DNA of 23,630 nt from a virus, in the IMG/VR virus record IMGVR_UViG_3300010391_000423, positions 1 through 23,630 of that record; one strand, 5' to 3'. Each line of letters begins with the position of its first letter. The stretch's first letter is position 1. The position numbers and the translations under genes were made by a program. Shown here one piece after another: positions 8,157 through 15,527 of this stretch. The notes under the pieces were generated by a model that had not been told where the DNA came from, ran no database searches, and saw only the letters and a list, made by a program, of their open reading frames with translations.

Positions 8157-8568
8157 CCGCTACGTCTCGATACTCTCTCAGCCGAACTTCGGTCTTATAC
8201 AAATCCTTGCTAATCAGCGTCAGCACAAGCTCGTCCTGCGCAAAAACTACAGTCACATCACTATTTGTCCGCTGATCTGTGACAAGAAACGCTAGCCCGT
8301 CATCCGTCCTGCGCGTGAAGAAATCGTCCAAGTAGGCAGCCCAGGTCTTCGACGTGCTGTCTTCTGTGTCGGTCAGCACAAAACGCGAATCGCCTGAACG
8401 GTCAGGCAGGGCTTTGAAGATATAGCGCCAGTATTGCGAGCCGTCGCTGTGACCGACCAACACGGACGGCGTGTAGCCTCTGCCTAGGTCGAAGTCCAGC
8501 CGCGCATATTCCTTCCCGGCTTCCGGTTCGAGCTGACCAACAATGGCTAAACGTAACGGATCAGGCAT
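8149..8568 (-). CDS. Distal minor tail protein, second of two paralogs, 139 aa
   Basis: This gene is clearly related to its upstream neighbour across the full length: AIVGQLEPEAGKEYARL, GYTPSVLVGHSDGSQYWRYI, KTWAAYLDDFFTRRTDDGLA, FLVTDQR and LISKDLYKTEVRLREYR. By eye roughly 40-50 percent of positions agree. It sits where lambda gpL-type genes lie, before the hub. Two related ring subunits may form a hetero-oligomeric distal tail, or one may bridge from tube to hub symmetry; both are inference. The ATG shares one base with the upstream TAA (TAATG), and its own TAA lies inside the hub gene start with an eight-base overlap. Confidence 0.75.
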   Translation of the reverse strand: MPDPLRLAIVGQLEPEAGKEYARLDFDLGRGYTPSVLVGHSDGSQYWRYIFKALPDRSGDSRFVLTDTEDSTSKTWAAYLDDFFTRRTDDGLAFLVTDQRTNSDVTVVFAQDELVLTLISKDLYKTEVRLREYRDVADE

Positions 8569-8993
8569 TACTCGCTGATGCTCCTGTACTCTCGCAGCCG
8601 AATCTCGCAGCGGTAGAGTTCCTTCGAGAAAAGCGTCTCGTCTAGCTGGTGGTCAGCAAACACGACCAGCACGCTTGACGATTCCGGTATGCTCTCGGCG
8701 AGGCGCTGATCGGTCACATAGAAGGGCTCGCCGTCAACCTGGCGATATGAAAAAAAGGCGCGCAAATATCTTTCCCATGTCTTCGGCGTGTCGCCGTCTT
8801 CCGGGTCGTTGACCGTGTGAGTTGAGCGATTTGGCAAGGCGCGAAAAACGTAGCGATAAAACCGAACACCGTCATCGTGGCCGATTAGCTCGCTCGGCAT
8901 AAAGCCGTCGCCGTGCTGCCAGGTCAGGCGAGCGAAGTGATTGCCTAGCTCTGGGGTCAACTGCCCGACAATTTGGAGCGTTTGATAACTCAT
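8568..8993 (-). CDS. Distal minor tail protein, first of two paralogs, 141 aa
   Basis: The protein lies where lambda has gpM, directly after the tape measure. It contains QIVGQLTPELGNHFARL (about 7-23), GFMPSELIGHDDGVRFYRYV (about 30-49), KTWERYLRAFFSYRQVDGEP, FYVTDQR and a C-terminal LFSKELYRCEIRLREYR. The same landmarks recur in the downstream neighbour, so this is a tandem pair. The pattern of strands with a W-x-x-Y-L-x-x-F-F helix fits a Dit/gpM-like ring protein at the tail tip, but no named family is recognised with certainty. Start is an ATG coupled to the tape measure stop by ATGA. Confidence 0.75.
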   Translation of the reverse strand: MSYQTLQIVGQLTPELGNHFARLTWQHGDGFMPSELIGHDDGVRFYRYVFRALPNRSTHTVNDPEDGDTPKTWERYLRAFFSYRQVDGEPFYVTDQRLAESIPESSSVLVVFADHQLDETLFSKELYRCEIRLREYRSISE

Positions 8994-11900
8994 CGCTTGT
9001 TGTTGTACGTCCTGACATCAATCGAAGCCTGATCGCGTTCGCGCTGGCTCTGGGCGACTTTTGCTGTCACCGTCGAAGGCTTTGCCCTTGCGATGAACTC
9101 GTCTGCGCCGATCCCTTTGAACTGGCGCACAACCGCGTGCAGATTGTCGGTCGTGCGGCTCAGGTAGGCCATCATTCCGCGCACTTCAGCTAGCGCCGCT
9201 GCCATCTCTGACGAATCCGCCCCGCCCCCGCGCAGATTGTGATTCGGAAACACATACCCGCCCGTGTCCGCGTGCATCAGCTCCGGCCCTTTCTCGCCGA
9301 TCAGTAGCCAGCCAGGCATAAATGGCCCGCCACTGGCCCGCTTTTGAATATTCATCGCCGAGTACGGGTCTTGCAGCTCGAGCGCAGAGAATAGATTGCT
9401 GTTGCCCTTGAGACCGTGGCCTTTTGAGTACTCGTAGACAGCTTCGCGCGTCTCAGGCAGGCGAACGGTTTCAGCCTCACGTGCCGGAAAATCCTTGACA
9501 CCGAATTTGCTCTCGCCGATCTGCTTGATCGAGTTGAGGAATTCTTTCTCTTTGATGTCAACGCCGTATTCTCCTTTTATCAGGTTGCGCAGGTCTTTGC
9601 TGTAGTCGTGCTGAAAGAGCTTGCTGATAAATGGGGCTGCGATCTGCGCGGCGGTGATTGCGAGGCCGATATAGGGAATAGCTGCGGCAAAACCGGTAGC
9701 GCCCGCTGCGCCTCCACCACCACCACCAAGGCCGAACAGCCCGCCGAGTTTGGAGAAGAACCCACCACTCGCCTTGACGGCATTTCCTGTTACATTCGCA
9801 GCCTGGCTTGCCAGATTGCCACCCACCGCTTTGCCGATGTTGCTGACGGCCGCGTTGAAGCTCGGCTTGAATAGGCCGCCGATCTGGCGGGCGAGGCCAA
9901 AACCCTGCTGAGCGGTACCGAGTGCGCCACTGAAACCGCCGCCGCTGCGCGCTGCGCCGTACACACTCGCCGCTTGATTGCCGAGTTCGGGCAGGCCACC
10001 GCCACCGCCCGCGCCAGCAAATGACGGGCTCAGGCCACCTACCAGCTCGCCTTGAATTGCGCCGACGATCTGCGCCGCGCTCTCTTTTACGGCTGAGACG
10101 ATATTGCCGCCGCTGGCAGCAATCGCCGTCACAACGGGCTGATTGCTGCCGCGCGCCAGACGTTCGACGTCGCTACCCGCCTTCTTTTCACCGCTGAAGA
10201 TGCCGCCGAGTTTGCCCGCAATCCAGTGGCCAATGGCCTCACCAGGTGAAGCAGCCTTGCCGCCCGTAGCCTTCAGGAACAGCTCTTTCTGCACTGCGCC
10301 AAAGATGTCGTGGCCAATGCGCAGGAAGGACTCTTTCCAGTTCTTGCTGACGACGACGAAAGGATCGAGCAAGCTATCCAGGTCATCGCCCAGTTGTTTC
10401 TTGAAGTCCTTGAAGCGCTCGAAACGGGCAGGTGCTTCGAGTTGCGCGCGCGCTTCATCGTCGGCTTTCTTCATCAAGTCCGCCCATTGATTGAGCGCAT
10501 CGGCAAATTTGCCAGCCTGACTGGCGGCATTCTTTTGCGCGGTCGCCACTTGATTGGTCGCCACGGCATTGTCGGCGAGCGCGGCCTTGGCAAGCTTCGT
10601 GTCGCTGCTCAGCTTGAATAGTGATTGATCGAGCTGCGCGGCTTCCGGTACAAGGCCGTGTAGTTTCTCTGTGATCTGCATTACCGCTTCGCTGCCTGCA
10701 ATCGGCTTCTGCCCTGGCGCAATCGGCTTCTGCCCTGGCGCATTCGCCATCTGCTTGAGCGCGGCGACGCTGTCTTTTAGCCCGCCCAGCACGGTTGCCA
10801 CGTCGCCCGTGGCTGCGCCCGCGATGCCGCGTGCAACACCGACCTTCAGGTCCACGCTTGGATGCGTGGCAAATTCTTTCAGATCGCGCGCGGCGTCGTT
10901 TAAGGCCATGGCCGCCACGAACAGATTGCCGGTTGAGAGCGAAGCGCCTAGCCGGGCAATCTCGCCGCGCAGGTTTTCCCAGGTTGAATAGGTGGCCGGA
11001 GATGTGGTTGCCGCTGGCGGGCTCATTGTGATTGCCTGCGCCTTGGCTTGGCGAATTACGTCAACAATCCCCATCACCTTCTGCACATATTCGGGATTGG
11101 GGATGCGCCCCTTGAGCAGCGCCTTGTTGCTCTCACCCTTGTTATAAGCTGCCGTAGCGAACCGCTCGCTTGAAAACACCTTGCCAATTTCTGCCAGATA
11201 GTCGGCGATGGCGTGAATGTTCTTTGCCGGATCGAAGAAATCTTTTTCAGTCTTCAGGCCAAAACGCGCGCCCGTGTCGGGCAGGAATTGCCCCAGGCCG
11301 CGATCATTGGCCGCGCCGCGCGCCTTTGGATAAAAGCTTGACTCACGCAGAATGTGCGCAAAGATGCGCGCTGACGGCACGCCCGAACGCTTCGCGTTCT
11401 CGGCAATCAATTTATCAATCTCTGCGTTGCCGGAGGTGTGGAAGCCTGGGCCAAAGGCGATGCCGCGCTTGAGCAGTCCACTCGCGGCTTTCTCGCCGAA
11501 GATTTTGCGCATTGACTCAAGTTTCGCCGGGTCAATACCGAGCGCTTTTGCGATGTCTGCTACGTTTTGCTTGTTCTTGCCCTGCTCGAATGCTGCACTA
11601 AAGCCGCTCAGGAAGCTTTCGCCCGCATTTGTGCCCAGCACCAGCAGCACGCGCGAGGGCGCGCGCATATCGAGCGAATCCTGCACGCCTTTCTTGATTC
11701 CCTCGCCGGCGGCCTTGCCTGTCTCTTCACCGCTTGCGCTCCACTTCTGCTTGAGCACTTCCCACAGGTCCTGCATCTCCTTAACCGACGCATCCCATTC
11801 TTTCTTGAGTCCATCGAGCGCGCCGAGCTTGCGGATGTCGGGCATTAGGGATTGTAGGCCCTTGGTGGTGAAGTCTGTCACCATTGAACTGGCCGCAGCA

Positions 11901-13018
11901 GCGTGTGGCTGCAACGCAACCGCAGCCTGCGCCGCTTTTACGAACGCCTCGCCACTTGAGAGTTCCTTGATTGTGCCGACTACGCCCTCGCCGATTTTGC
12001 CGGTCAGTTTATTCAACTCGCCCGCGAATTTCTGCGAGCCGTCGGTCGCTAAGGCGCTGGTGCCGAGGGCGAGGGCTTTTTTGTATTGCTCGAAATTCGT
12101 CTTAACGCCGGAAGCAAGAGCCATATCGAGCTCGGATTCAAACTGCGACTGCTGCCCGGCAAGTGTGTTGCCAGCTTTCGTACTCAGCCCGGCAAACTTC
12201 TCGCCCATCATAGCGATCATGCCTTCAATGGCGCGATCTGCTTTAATGCCGCCGGACTCGGCGAGTGATTTAGTCTCAGCAACCGACTTGCCAATCGCTT
12301 TCGATAAAAGCTCCCACGCCGGAATGTTCGCCTCGGTCAACTGGCGCATATCCCCGCCAGTGATCTTGCCAGCGTTGTGCATTTGATTGAACGCGAGCGT
12401 TATCCGGTCGATCGTCTCAGCGCTACCCCCCGTACCGCCGACGGCATCGCCGATAGCTTCAAGCATCGGTACGATGCGGTTGGCGGCAAAGCCCATCTCG
12501 AGGATACGCTGCGCACCGGTAAGAGCTTCAGGCATTTGGAAGACGGGTGAAATCTGGGCGAACTTCTCAAGCTGAGAAACAAAGGTCGTCGTCTGCCCGG
12601 CGGTTTGAAAGAATCGCTCCATCCGCACCGTGCCGGTTCCGAGCATCTTGTTGTATTCGATACCGCGCTGCCAGCCCTCCGTAAGAGCGCCCGTCAGGCG
12701 GCTAAGCGCCCCCGTGATGGCGCCGGAAAGCAGGTTGCCGCCCGTGATATTGAGCATGCCGGATAGGCCGCTGCCAAAGCTTGCGAGCTTGCCCTGTGCG
12801 CCGCTGAGGGCGCTGCCGAGTTTGCCCACAACACCGGTTGCCCGATCAAGGCTGTGCGCCATCGTGCCCGCGCTGCCACTCACACGTCGGGCTGACTGAT
12901 CTGTTTGATTGAGCCCTGTCTGAGTCCTGCGCGCGGCCGCAGTGGCGCGCTGCAGCGCGGCCTCAGCGCGTGTGGCGTCAACATCAATCTGACCTGAAAG
13001 TCTGAAGAGTTCCGGCAT
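8990..13018 (-). CDS. Tape measure protein with lytic transglycosylase domain, 1342 aa
   Basis: This is the longest gene and sets tail length; at about 0.15 nm per residue a tail near 200 nm is expected. Residues about 85-300 are the tape measure domain (ITGGDMRQLTEANIPAWELL). Residues about 526-635 are an SLT-type lytic transglycosylase: catalytic Glu559 in ILRESSFYPKA, then RGLGQFLPDTGARFG and TAAYNKGES. A hydrophobic segment (AAIPYIGLAITAAQIAAPFI, about 1112-1135) follows a Gly-rich stretch, and the typical ASGGPFMPGWLLIGEKGPEL element is near the C-terminus. The frame stays open up to 13159, but that part overlaps the chaperone extension; ATG at 13018, beginning MPELFRLSGQIDVDATRA, is preferred although no good Shine-Dalgarno precedes it. 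The stop overlaps the next start by four bases. Confidence 0.93.
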   Translation of the reverse strand: MPELFRLSGQIDVDATRAEAALQRATAAARRTQTGLNQTDQSARRVSGSAGTMAHSLDRATGVVGKLGSALSGAQGKLASFGSGLSGMLNITGGNLLSGAITGALSRLTGALTEGWQRGIEYNKMLGTGTVRMERFFQTAGQTTTFVSQLEKFAQISPVFQMPEALTGAQRILEMGFAANRIVPMLEAIGDAVGGTGGSAETIDRITLAFNQMHNAGKITGGDMRQLTEANIPAWELLSKAIGKSVAETKSLAESGGIKADRAIEGMIAMMGEKFAGLSTKAGNTLAGQQSQFESELDMALASGVKTNFEQYKKALALGTSALATDGSQKFAGELNKLTGKIGEGVVGTIKELSSGEAFVKAAQAAVALQPHAAAASSMVTDFTTKGLQSLMPDIRKLGALDGLKKEWDASVKEMQDLWEVLKQKWSASGEETGKAAGEGIKKGVQDSLDMRAPSRVLLVLGTNAGESFLSGFSAAFEQGKNKQNVADIAKALGIDPAKLESMRKIFGEKAASGLLKRGIAFGPGFHTSGNAEIDKLIAENAKRSGVPSARIFAHILRESSFYPKARGAANDRGLGQFLPDTGARFGLKTEKDFFDPAKNIHAIADYLAEIGKVFSSERFATAAYNKGESNKALLKGRIPNPEYVQKVMGIVDVIRQAKAQAITMSPPAATTSPATYSTWENLRGEIARLGASLSTGNLFVAAMALNDAARDLKEFATHPSVDLKVGVARGIAGAATGDVATVLGGLKDSVAALKQMANAPGQKPIAPGQKPIAGSEAVMQITEKLHGLVPEAAQLDQSLFKLSSDTKLAKAALADNAVATNQVATAQKNAASQAGKFADALNQWADLMKKADDEARAQLEAPARFERFKDFKKQLGDDLDSLLDPFVVVSKNWKESFLRIGHDIFGAVQKELFLKATGGKAASPGEAIGHWIAGKLGGIFSGEKKAGSDVERLARGSNQPVVTAIAASGGNIVSAVKESAAQIVGAIQGELVGGLSPSFAGAGGGGGLPELGNQAASVYGAARSGGGFSGALGTAQQGFGLARQIGGLFKPSFNAAVSNIGKAVGGNLASQAANVTGNAVKASGGFFSKLGGLFGLGGGGGGAAGATGFAAAIPYIGLAITAAQIAAPFISKLFQHDYSKDLRNLIKGEYGVDIKEKEFLNSIKQIGESKFGVKDFPAREAETVRLPETREAVYEYSKGHGLKGNSNLFSALELQDPYSAMNIQKRASGGPFMPGWLLIGEKGPELMHADTGGYVFPNHNLRGGGADSSEMAAALAEVRGMMAYLSRTTDNLHAVVRQFKGIGADEFIARAKPSTVTAKVAQSQRERDQASIDVRTYNNKR
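10699..10740 (-). repeat. Perfect 21-bp tandem duplication in the tape measure gene
   Basis: Two identical 21-base copies lie at 10699-10719 and 10720-10740 (plus strand caatcggcttctgccctggc plus g). They encode PGQKPIA twice, in frame, in a Pro/Gly linker after the transglycosylase domain. Identity suggests a recent slippage event that changes the length of the tape measure by seven residues. Confidence 0.9.
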
Positions 13019-13059
13019 GAGCCGAATTGTAGGCCAGCCTTGAGAATTATTGCGGTCGG

Positions 13060-13302
13060 CTAGTCGTCGGGCTCGCCCTGCTTGTGCTCTTGAATTTTCG
13101 CGGCGATTTCTTCCGCGCGTTTTTCGGCTGATTCGAACCACAGCGCCCATTCTACCCATCGAGGGCGCTTACGCAGTTGCCAAGGCGCGACGCCTAGAAA
13201 ACGCGCGCTGCGCGTGAGCCAGAACTCTTCCGGCGGCGCGGCGCCCTTCTCACCCCTAGTTGCGAGCCAGATCGCTAGGCCTTCGATCCGCTCGCTGCGA
13301 GC
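13060..13302 (-). CDS. -1 frameshift extension of the tail assembly chaperone (lambda gpT analogue)
   Basis: In the -1 frame relative to the short chaperone an open stretch runs from after a TGA at 13374-13372 to TAG at 13062-13060. It contains no ATG, GTG or TTG, so it can only be translated by frameshifting. It reads through IEGLAIWLATRGEKGAAPPE, EFWLTRSARFLGVAPWQLRK and WVEWALWFESAEKRAEEIAA, ending QEHKQGEPDD. The Trp-rich pattern with a charged helical end is plausible coding sequence. A shift at GTA AAG (13307-13302) would give a fusion of about 179 residues. The coordinates given are those of the extension after that codon. In lambda the G-T fusion recruits the tail tube protein to the tape measure. 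Confidence 0.82.
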   Translation of the reverse strand, partial: ARSERIEGLAIWLATRGEKGAAPPEEFWLTRSARFLGVAPWQLRKRPRWVEWALWFESAEKRAEEIAAKIQEHKQGEPDD

Positions 13303-13598
13303 TTTACCGCGTCGTCTTGAATCTCCTCGTAAATTGCATTGAGCAATAGGCCGGGAATCCGAAGGAGATTGTCATAAGTGGGCAGCAAAGGCTGATCGTC
13401 TACCGTTACGTCCCAACTTTTCACCAGATCGGCAACGATGGTGGCGGCCTGATCCTTGTCGCTATCTTTTAACCGCTCGCTGATGTTTTGGTAGAACTGG
13501 CGGCTAAGTCTGCCGAAGTAATACTCAACCGTGACTGCTTCGTCACCGTAAGCGACTATGATCTTGCGGGTTTTCTCTTGCAGTTTCTTTAAGTCCAT
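13275..13598 (-). CDS. Tail assembly chaperone, short form (lambda gpG analogue)
   Basis: A 107-aa largely helical, charged protein (MDLKKLQEKTRKIIVAYGDE, then VEYYFGRLSRQFYQNISERL, then LLNAIYEEIQDDAVKLAAS) lies exactly between tail tube and tape measure, where siphophages encode tail assembly chaperones. The decisive evidence is a second open frame in -1 that overlaps its end and has no start codon of its own. Chaperones coat the tape measure protein during assembly and are not in the finished tail. The ATG has no Shine-Dalgarno; it is preceded by a T-rich stretch (GAATTTTT) and the terminator hairpin. Its lower output relative to the tube protein is therefore likely. Confidence 0.85.
   Translation of the reverse strand: MDLKKLQEKTRKIIVAYGDEAVTVEYYFGRLSRQFYQNISERLKDSDKDQAATIVADLVKSWDVTVDDQPLLPTYDNLLRIPGLLLNAIYEEIQDDAVKLAASGSKA
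13302..13308 (-). promoter_or_regulatory. Candidate -1 ribosomal slip site GGTAAAG
   Basis: The heptamer is read G GTA AAG in the short chaperone frame. The A-site AAG can re-pair as AAA after a -1 shift, as at the well known phage site G GGA AAG, but the P-site step GTA to GGT mismatches, so the site is a variant. It is the best candidate I see between the -1 stop at 13374 and the zero-frame stop at 13277. Another point within this interval cannot be excluded. Confidence 0.45.
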
Positions 13599-13606
13599 AA
13601 AAATTC

Positions 13607-13648
13607 AAAAAAAGCCCGCCGGGCCACTCTCTTGTCGGCCCGGCGGGC
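13607..13648 (-). terminator. Strong rho-independent terminator between tail tube and chaperone genes
   Basis: On the minus strand a perfect 12-base GC-rich stem (GCCCGCCGGGCC at 13648-13637 with GGCCCGGCGGGC at 13625-13614) encloses an 11-base loop and is followed by seven T (13613-13607). It sits 44 bases after the tail tube stop and ends only eight bases before the ATG of the next gene. Transcription of the chaperone, tape measure and tip genes must therefore read through it or be antiterminated. Confidence 0.93.
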
Positions 13649-13692
13649 AAGACTCTGGATTGGTACGTTGTCGGACGTGGTAACTCAAAAAA

Positions 13693-14121
13693 TCAATAAG
13701 TCGTTGCAGTAATCGCGCCGGTCACTTGCAGATCGAGCTGGAACGTGTTCGGCGCGTTGACTTTTGAATCAGTCTTAAAGCTGGTCACAAAGCATTCGCC
13801 GGTGAATTTGGGATTGCCGCTGGTAGTGCCCTCCGGTCCCCACTGGAACGAGCGCGTTGTGCCGCTGCCCGCCGTAGCGACGAGACCCATCAGGTGGGCA
13901 ATGATCGTGCCATTGGCAAAGCCTGAGACCGAAAACTTGCCATCAGAAAAACCGACCAGATAGGCTTTACCGGTGTCTTGAAAAGCCGTCACGTCAAACG
14001 ATTCGACCGCGTTGGTCAGGTCGACGTTGTTACATTGGTTGCTGATGTCTATCAACGAACCGGCTGAATCGTCCAAACGGAAGTCAGCCGAAATCCCTCT
14101 GTGTTTGCCTGTGGTACTCAT
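13693..14121 (-). CDS. Tail tube protein, 142 aa (probable major tail protein)
   Basis: The 142-aa product is a single beta-rich domain that matches the N-terminal domain of its upstream neighbour through the block around VESFDVTAFQDTGKAYLVGF and the strand pair ECFVTSFKTDSK and NTFQLDLQVTG. Its compact length, strong ribosome binding site (AGGAG nine bases before the ATG) and a very strong terminator right after it all fit a highly expressed major tail tube subunit. Position before the frameshifted chaperones and tape measure is the standard siphovirus order. Duplication of the tube gene within this lineage is inferred from the similarity. Confidence 0.85.
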   Translation of the reverse strand: MSTTGKHRGISADFRLDDSAGSLIDISNQCNNVDLTNAVESFDVTAFQDTGKAYLVGFSDGKFSVSGFANGTIIAHLMGLVATAGSGTTRSFQWGPEGTTSGNPKFTGECFVTSFKTDSKVNAPNTFQLDLQVTGAITATTY

Positions 14122-14151
14122 CTGCGTTTTCTCCTATCAAAAACTAAAAGA

Positions 14152-14898
14152 TCAGTAGCGTGCGAACGCCACCTGAAAAGTAAAAGCCGGGCCCGTGCCA
14201 GTCAGCGCCCAGGTTGTGCGCACGTAGCGTTCAACCGTACCCGTCACATCAATCTGTTCGGCGCCAATGGCGGTCTTGGGCGTGAAAATGATCAGGTCAA
14301 CAAACGTCGAGTTGTCGTCACTATCCTGAATCTTCGCGGCCAGCGCCGGCGTGCTGGTGCCAGCCAGGGCCGTCACTTGCAACTGGCCGCGTCCGCCGTT
14401 CTCGCTCGGTGAACCGCTCGCGCCATTATCAATCGAAAGGCCGTCAGCGTCTGATGTTTCTTCAGCAAGCGCGTGCAAGATCAAACCAGCCGCTACGCCC
14501 TCGTCAGCCTGAAAATCAACCGACTCCATGATTAGTTCCTGTGCTGGGTTGGTGACTTTCAGATTGGTGAAGAAGCCTTGCGCGAGAAAACAATGTTTGC
14601 CGAAGGCGTCATTCTCTGGCGAGACGGAGATCGCCTTGCGCACGCTGCTACCCAGTAGTGGCCGCAGAATGTCATCAATTGCATCAGCCGTGCCGGGGCT
14701 GGGGACGCTATCGTAGAAGCCTTCAAGTGAGAACTTGCCGTCAGGAAAGCCGACCACATAAGACTTCGCCGTGTCCATAAAAGCCGTTGCGTCGAAGCTC
14801 TCCACGCTGTTGTCGTTGGCAAACGATTTGAAGGCGTTGGACAGATCGTAACCGGCAATCAAAACTTTGGTTTGTATACCTCTGGCTTTGCTTCCCAC
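14152..14898 (-). CDS. Tail tube protein with extra C-terminal domain, 248 aa
   Basis: Residues about 1-140 form a tail-tube-type domain that is homologous to the next gene: VESFDATAFMDTAKSYVVGF then PDGKFSLEGFYDS here, against VESFDVTAFQDTGKAYLVGF then SDGKFSVSGFANG there. Residues about 155-248 are a separate beta-sandwich (ENGGRGQLQVTALAG, AAKIQDSDDNSTFVDLIIF, VTGTVERYVRTTWALTGTG). It resembles the decoration or Ig-like domain appended to many phage tail and capsid proteins. The start is GTG directly after the upstream TAA, with GGAGGG seven bases before it. It may be a decorated minor tube subunit or an initiating ring, with the shorter paralog as bulk tube; which one is the major subunit cannot be told from sequence. 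Confidence 0.8.
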   Translation of the reverse strand: MGSKARGIQTKVLIAGYDLSNAFKSFANDNSVESFDATAFMDTAKSYVVGFPDGKFSLEGFYDSVPSPGTADAIDDILRPLLGSSVRKAISVSPENDAFGKHCFLAQGFFTNLKVTNPAQELIMESVDFQADEGVAAGLILHALAEETSDADGLSIDNGASGSPSENGGRGQLQVTALAGTSTPALAAKIQDSDDNSTFVDLIIFTPKTAIGAEQIDVTGTVERYVRTTWALTGTGPAFTFQVAFARY

Positions 14899-15117
14899 TT
14901 ATTTGCCCTCCACAATTGCACCACGGCGCAGACAGGTTTTGAGCGTCGCCGGCGGTAGGCTGATCGTCAGCGGTCCAGGTTCAACACGGTTTTTTCGCCG
15001 CTCTTCTTCGGTTGCGCCAAAGTTGAAACCTTTGACAACGGTGTATCTCGTTTTCGGCGCCGGCCCGGGTGGTAAAAGCTCTTCGTCTTCGGTTGGTAGC
15101 TTGTCGAAAAATCCCAT
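14899..15117 (-). CDS. Small hypothetical phage protein, 72 aa
   Basis: The protein is short, charged and Pro-rich: MGFFDKLPTEDEELLPPGPA, then a basic strand-like segment (TRYTVVKGFNFG), a charged linker (EEERRKNRVEPG) and ending LKTCLRRGAIVEGK. I do not recognise it. The ATG at 15117 is chosen; a TTG at 15123 that overlaps the upstream TGA by four bases is the alternative and would add two residues. A GGAGG lies upstream of both. The stop codon is followed immediately by the GTG of the tail tube gene, so it is part of the same operon. Presence between tail terminator and tail tube suggests a minor tail or assembly role. Confidence 0.7.
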   Translation of the reverse strand: MGFFDKLPTEDEELLPPGPAPKTRYTVVKGFNFGATEEERRKNRVEPGPLTISLPPATLKTCLRRGAIVEGK

Positions 15118-15119
15118 CT

Positions 15120-15527
15120 TCAACTGCCCTCCGCCATCACGAAATAAAAGCCGCCTTCGTGCTGGTATAAAATGCCGTCTTCAAAGCTGGTGTATTCGAT
15201 ACCGCTCACCCACTCCACTGACCGGGTGGCGTAGCCGGTGATCGTCAACGCCGCGCCTTCCAGGTTCGTCCGAATCGCCCGGGCAATCGCCCCCGCGTTT
15301 TTCGGCGAGCTCGATTTATCAATCCCACGCACCAGGAAAATTGACTCTTCAAACCCGACGCGCTGAAAAACGCGCGCGCCGCGTGGCGGCTGTTGCGCGC
15401 TCACGATAATGAACGGGTACGTGTTGCCTTCTGGCGCAACGTCCGGGTAAATGCGTGTGCTCACCAACGCGGTGATAGTCGAGTCGGTCTGCAAGCGCGT
15501 CAGGATTGCCGACTTGACCACGCTCAT
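15120..15527 (-). CDS. Tail terminator / tail completion protein (DUF3168-like)
   Basis: The 135-aa product opens with MSVVKSAILTRLQTDSTITA and then VSTRIYPDVAPEGNTYPFII, the signature arrangement of DUF3168/tail-completion proteins (lambda gpU and SPP1 gp17 group): a first helix, then a strand with R-I-Y-P and a Y-P-F/Y-I/V motif. The later segments (FLVRGID, AIARAIRTNLEG, and TSFEDGILYQHEGGFYFV) fit the mixed alpha/beta fold of that family. Such proteins cap the growing tail tube and set the interface to the head. ATGA coupling to the gp10-like gene and position just before the tail tube genes support the call. Confidence 0.85.
   Translation of the reverse strand: MSVVKSAILTRLQTDSTITALVSTRIYPDVAPEGNTYPFIIVSAQQPPRGARVFQRVGFEESIFLVRGIDKSSSPKNAGAIARAIRTNLEGAALTITGYATRSVEWVSGIEYTSFEDGILYQHEGGFYFVMAEGS

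Noticed and set aside
11352-12386. A 344-codon plus-strand open frame opposite the tape measure gene
   Set aside because: It lies wholly within the tape measure gene on the other strand, is Ser/Pro/Ala-rich as expected from antisense of its codon use, and has no domain pattern.
13019-13159. N-terminal extension of the tape measure frame upstream of 13018
   Set aside because: The extension is Arg-rich and overlaps the chaperone frameshift product; MPELFRLSGQIDVDATRA at 13018 looks like a natural tape measure start and follows the chaperone stop by 41 bases.
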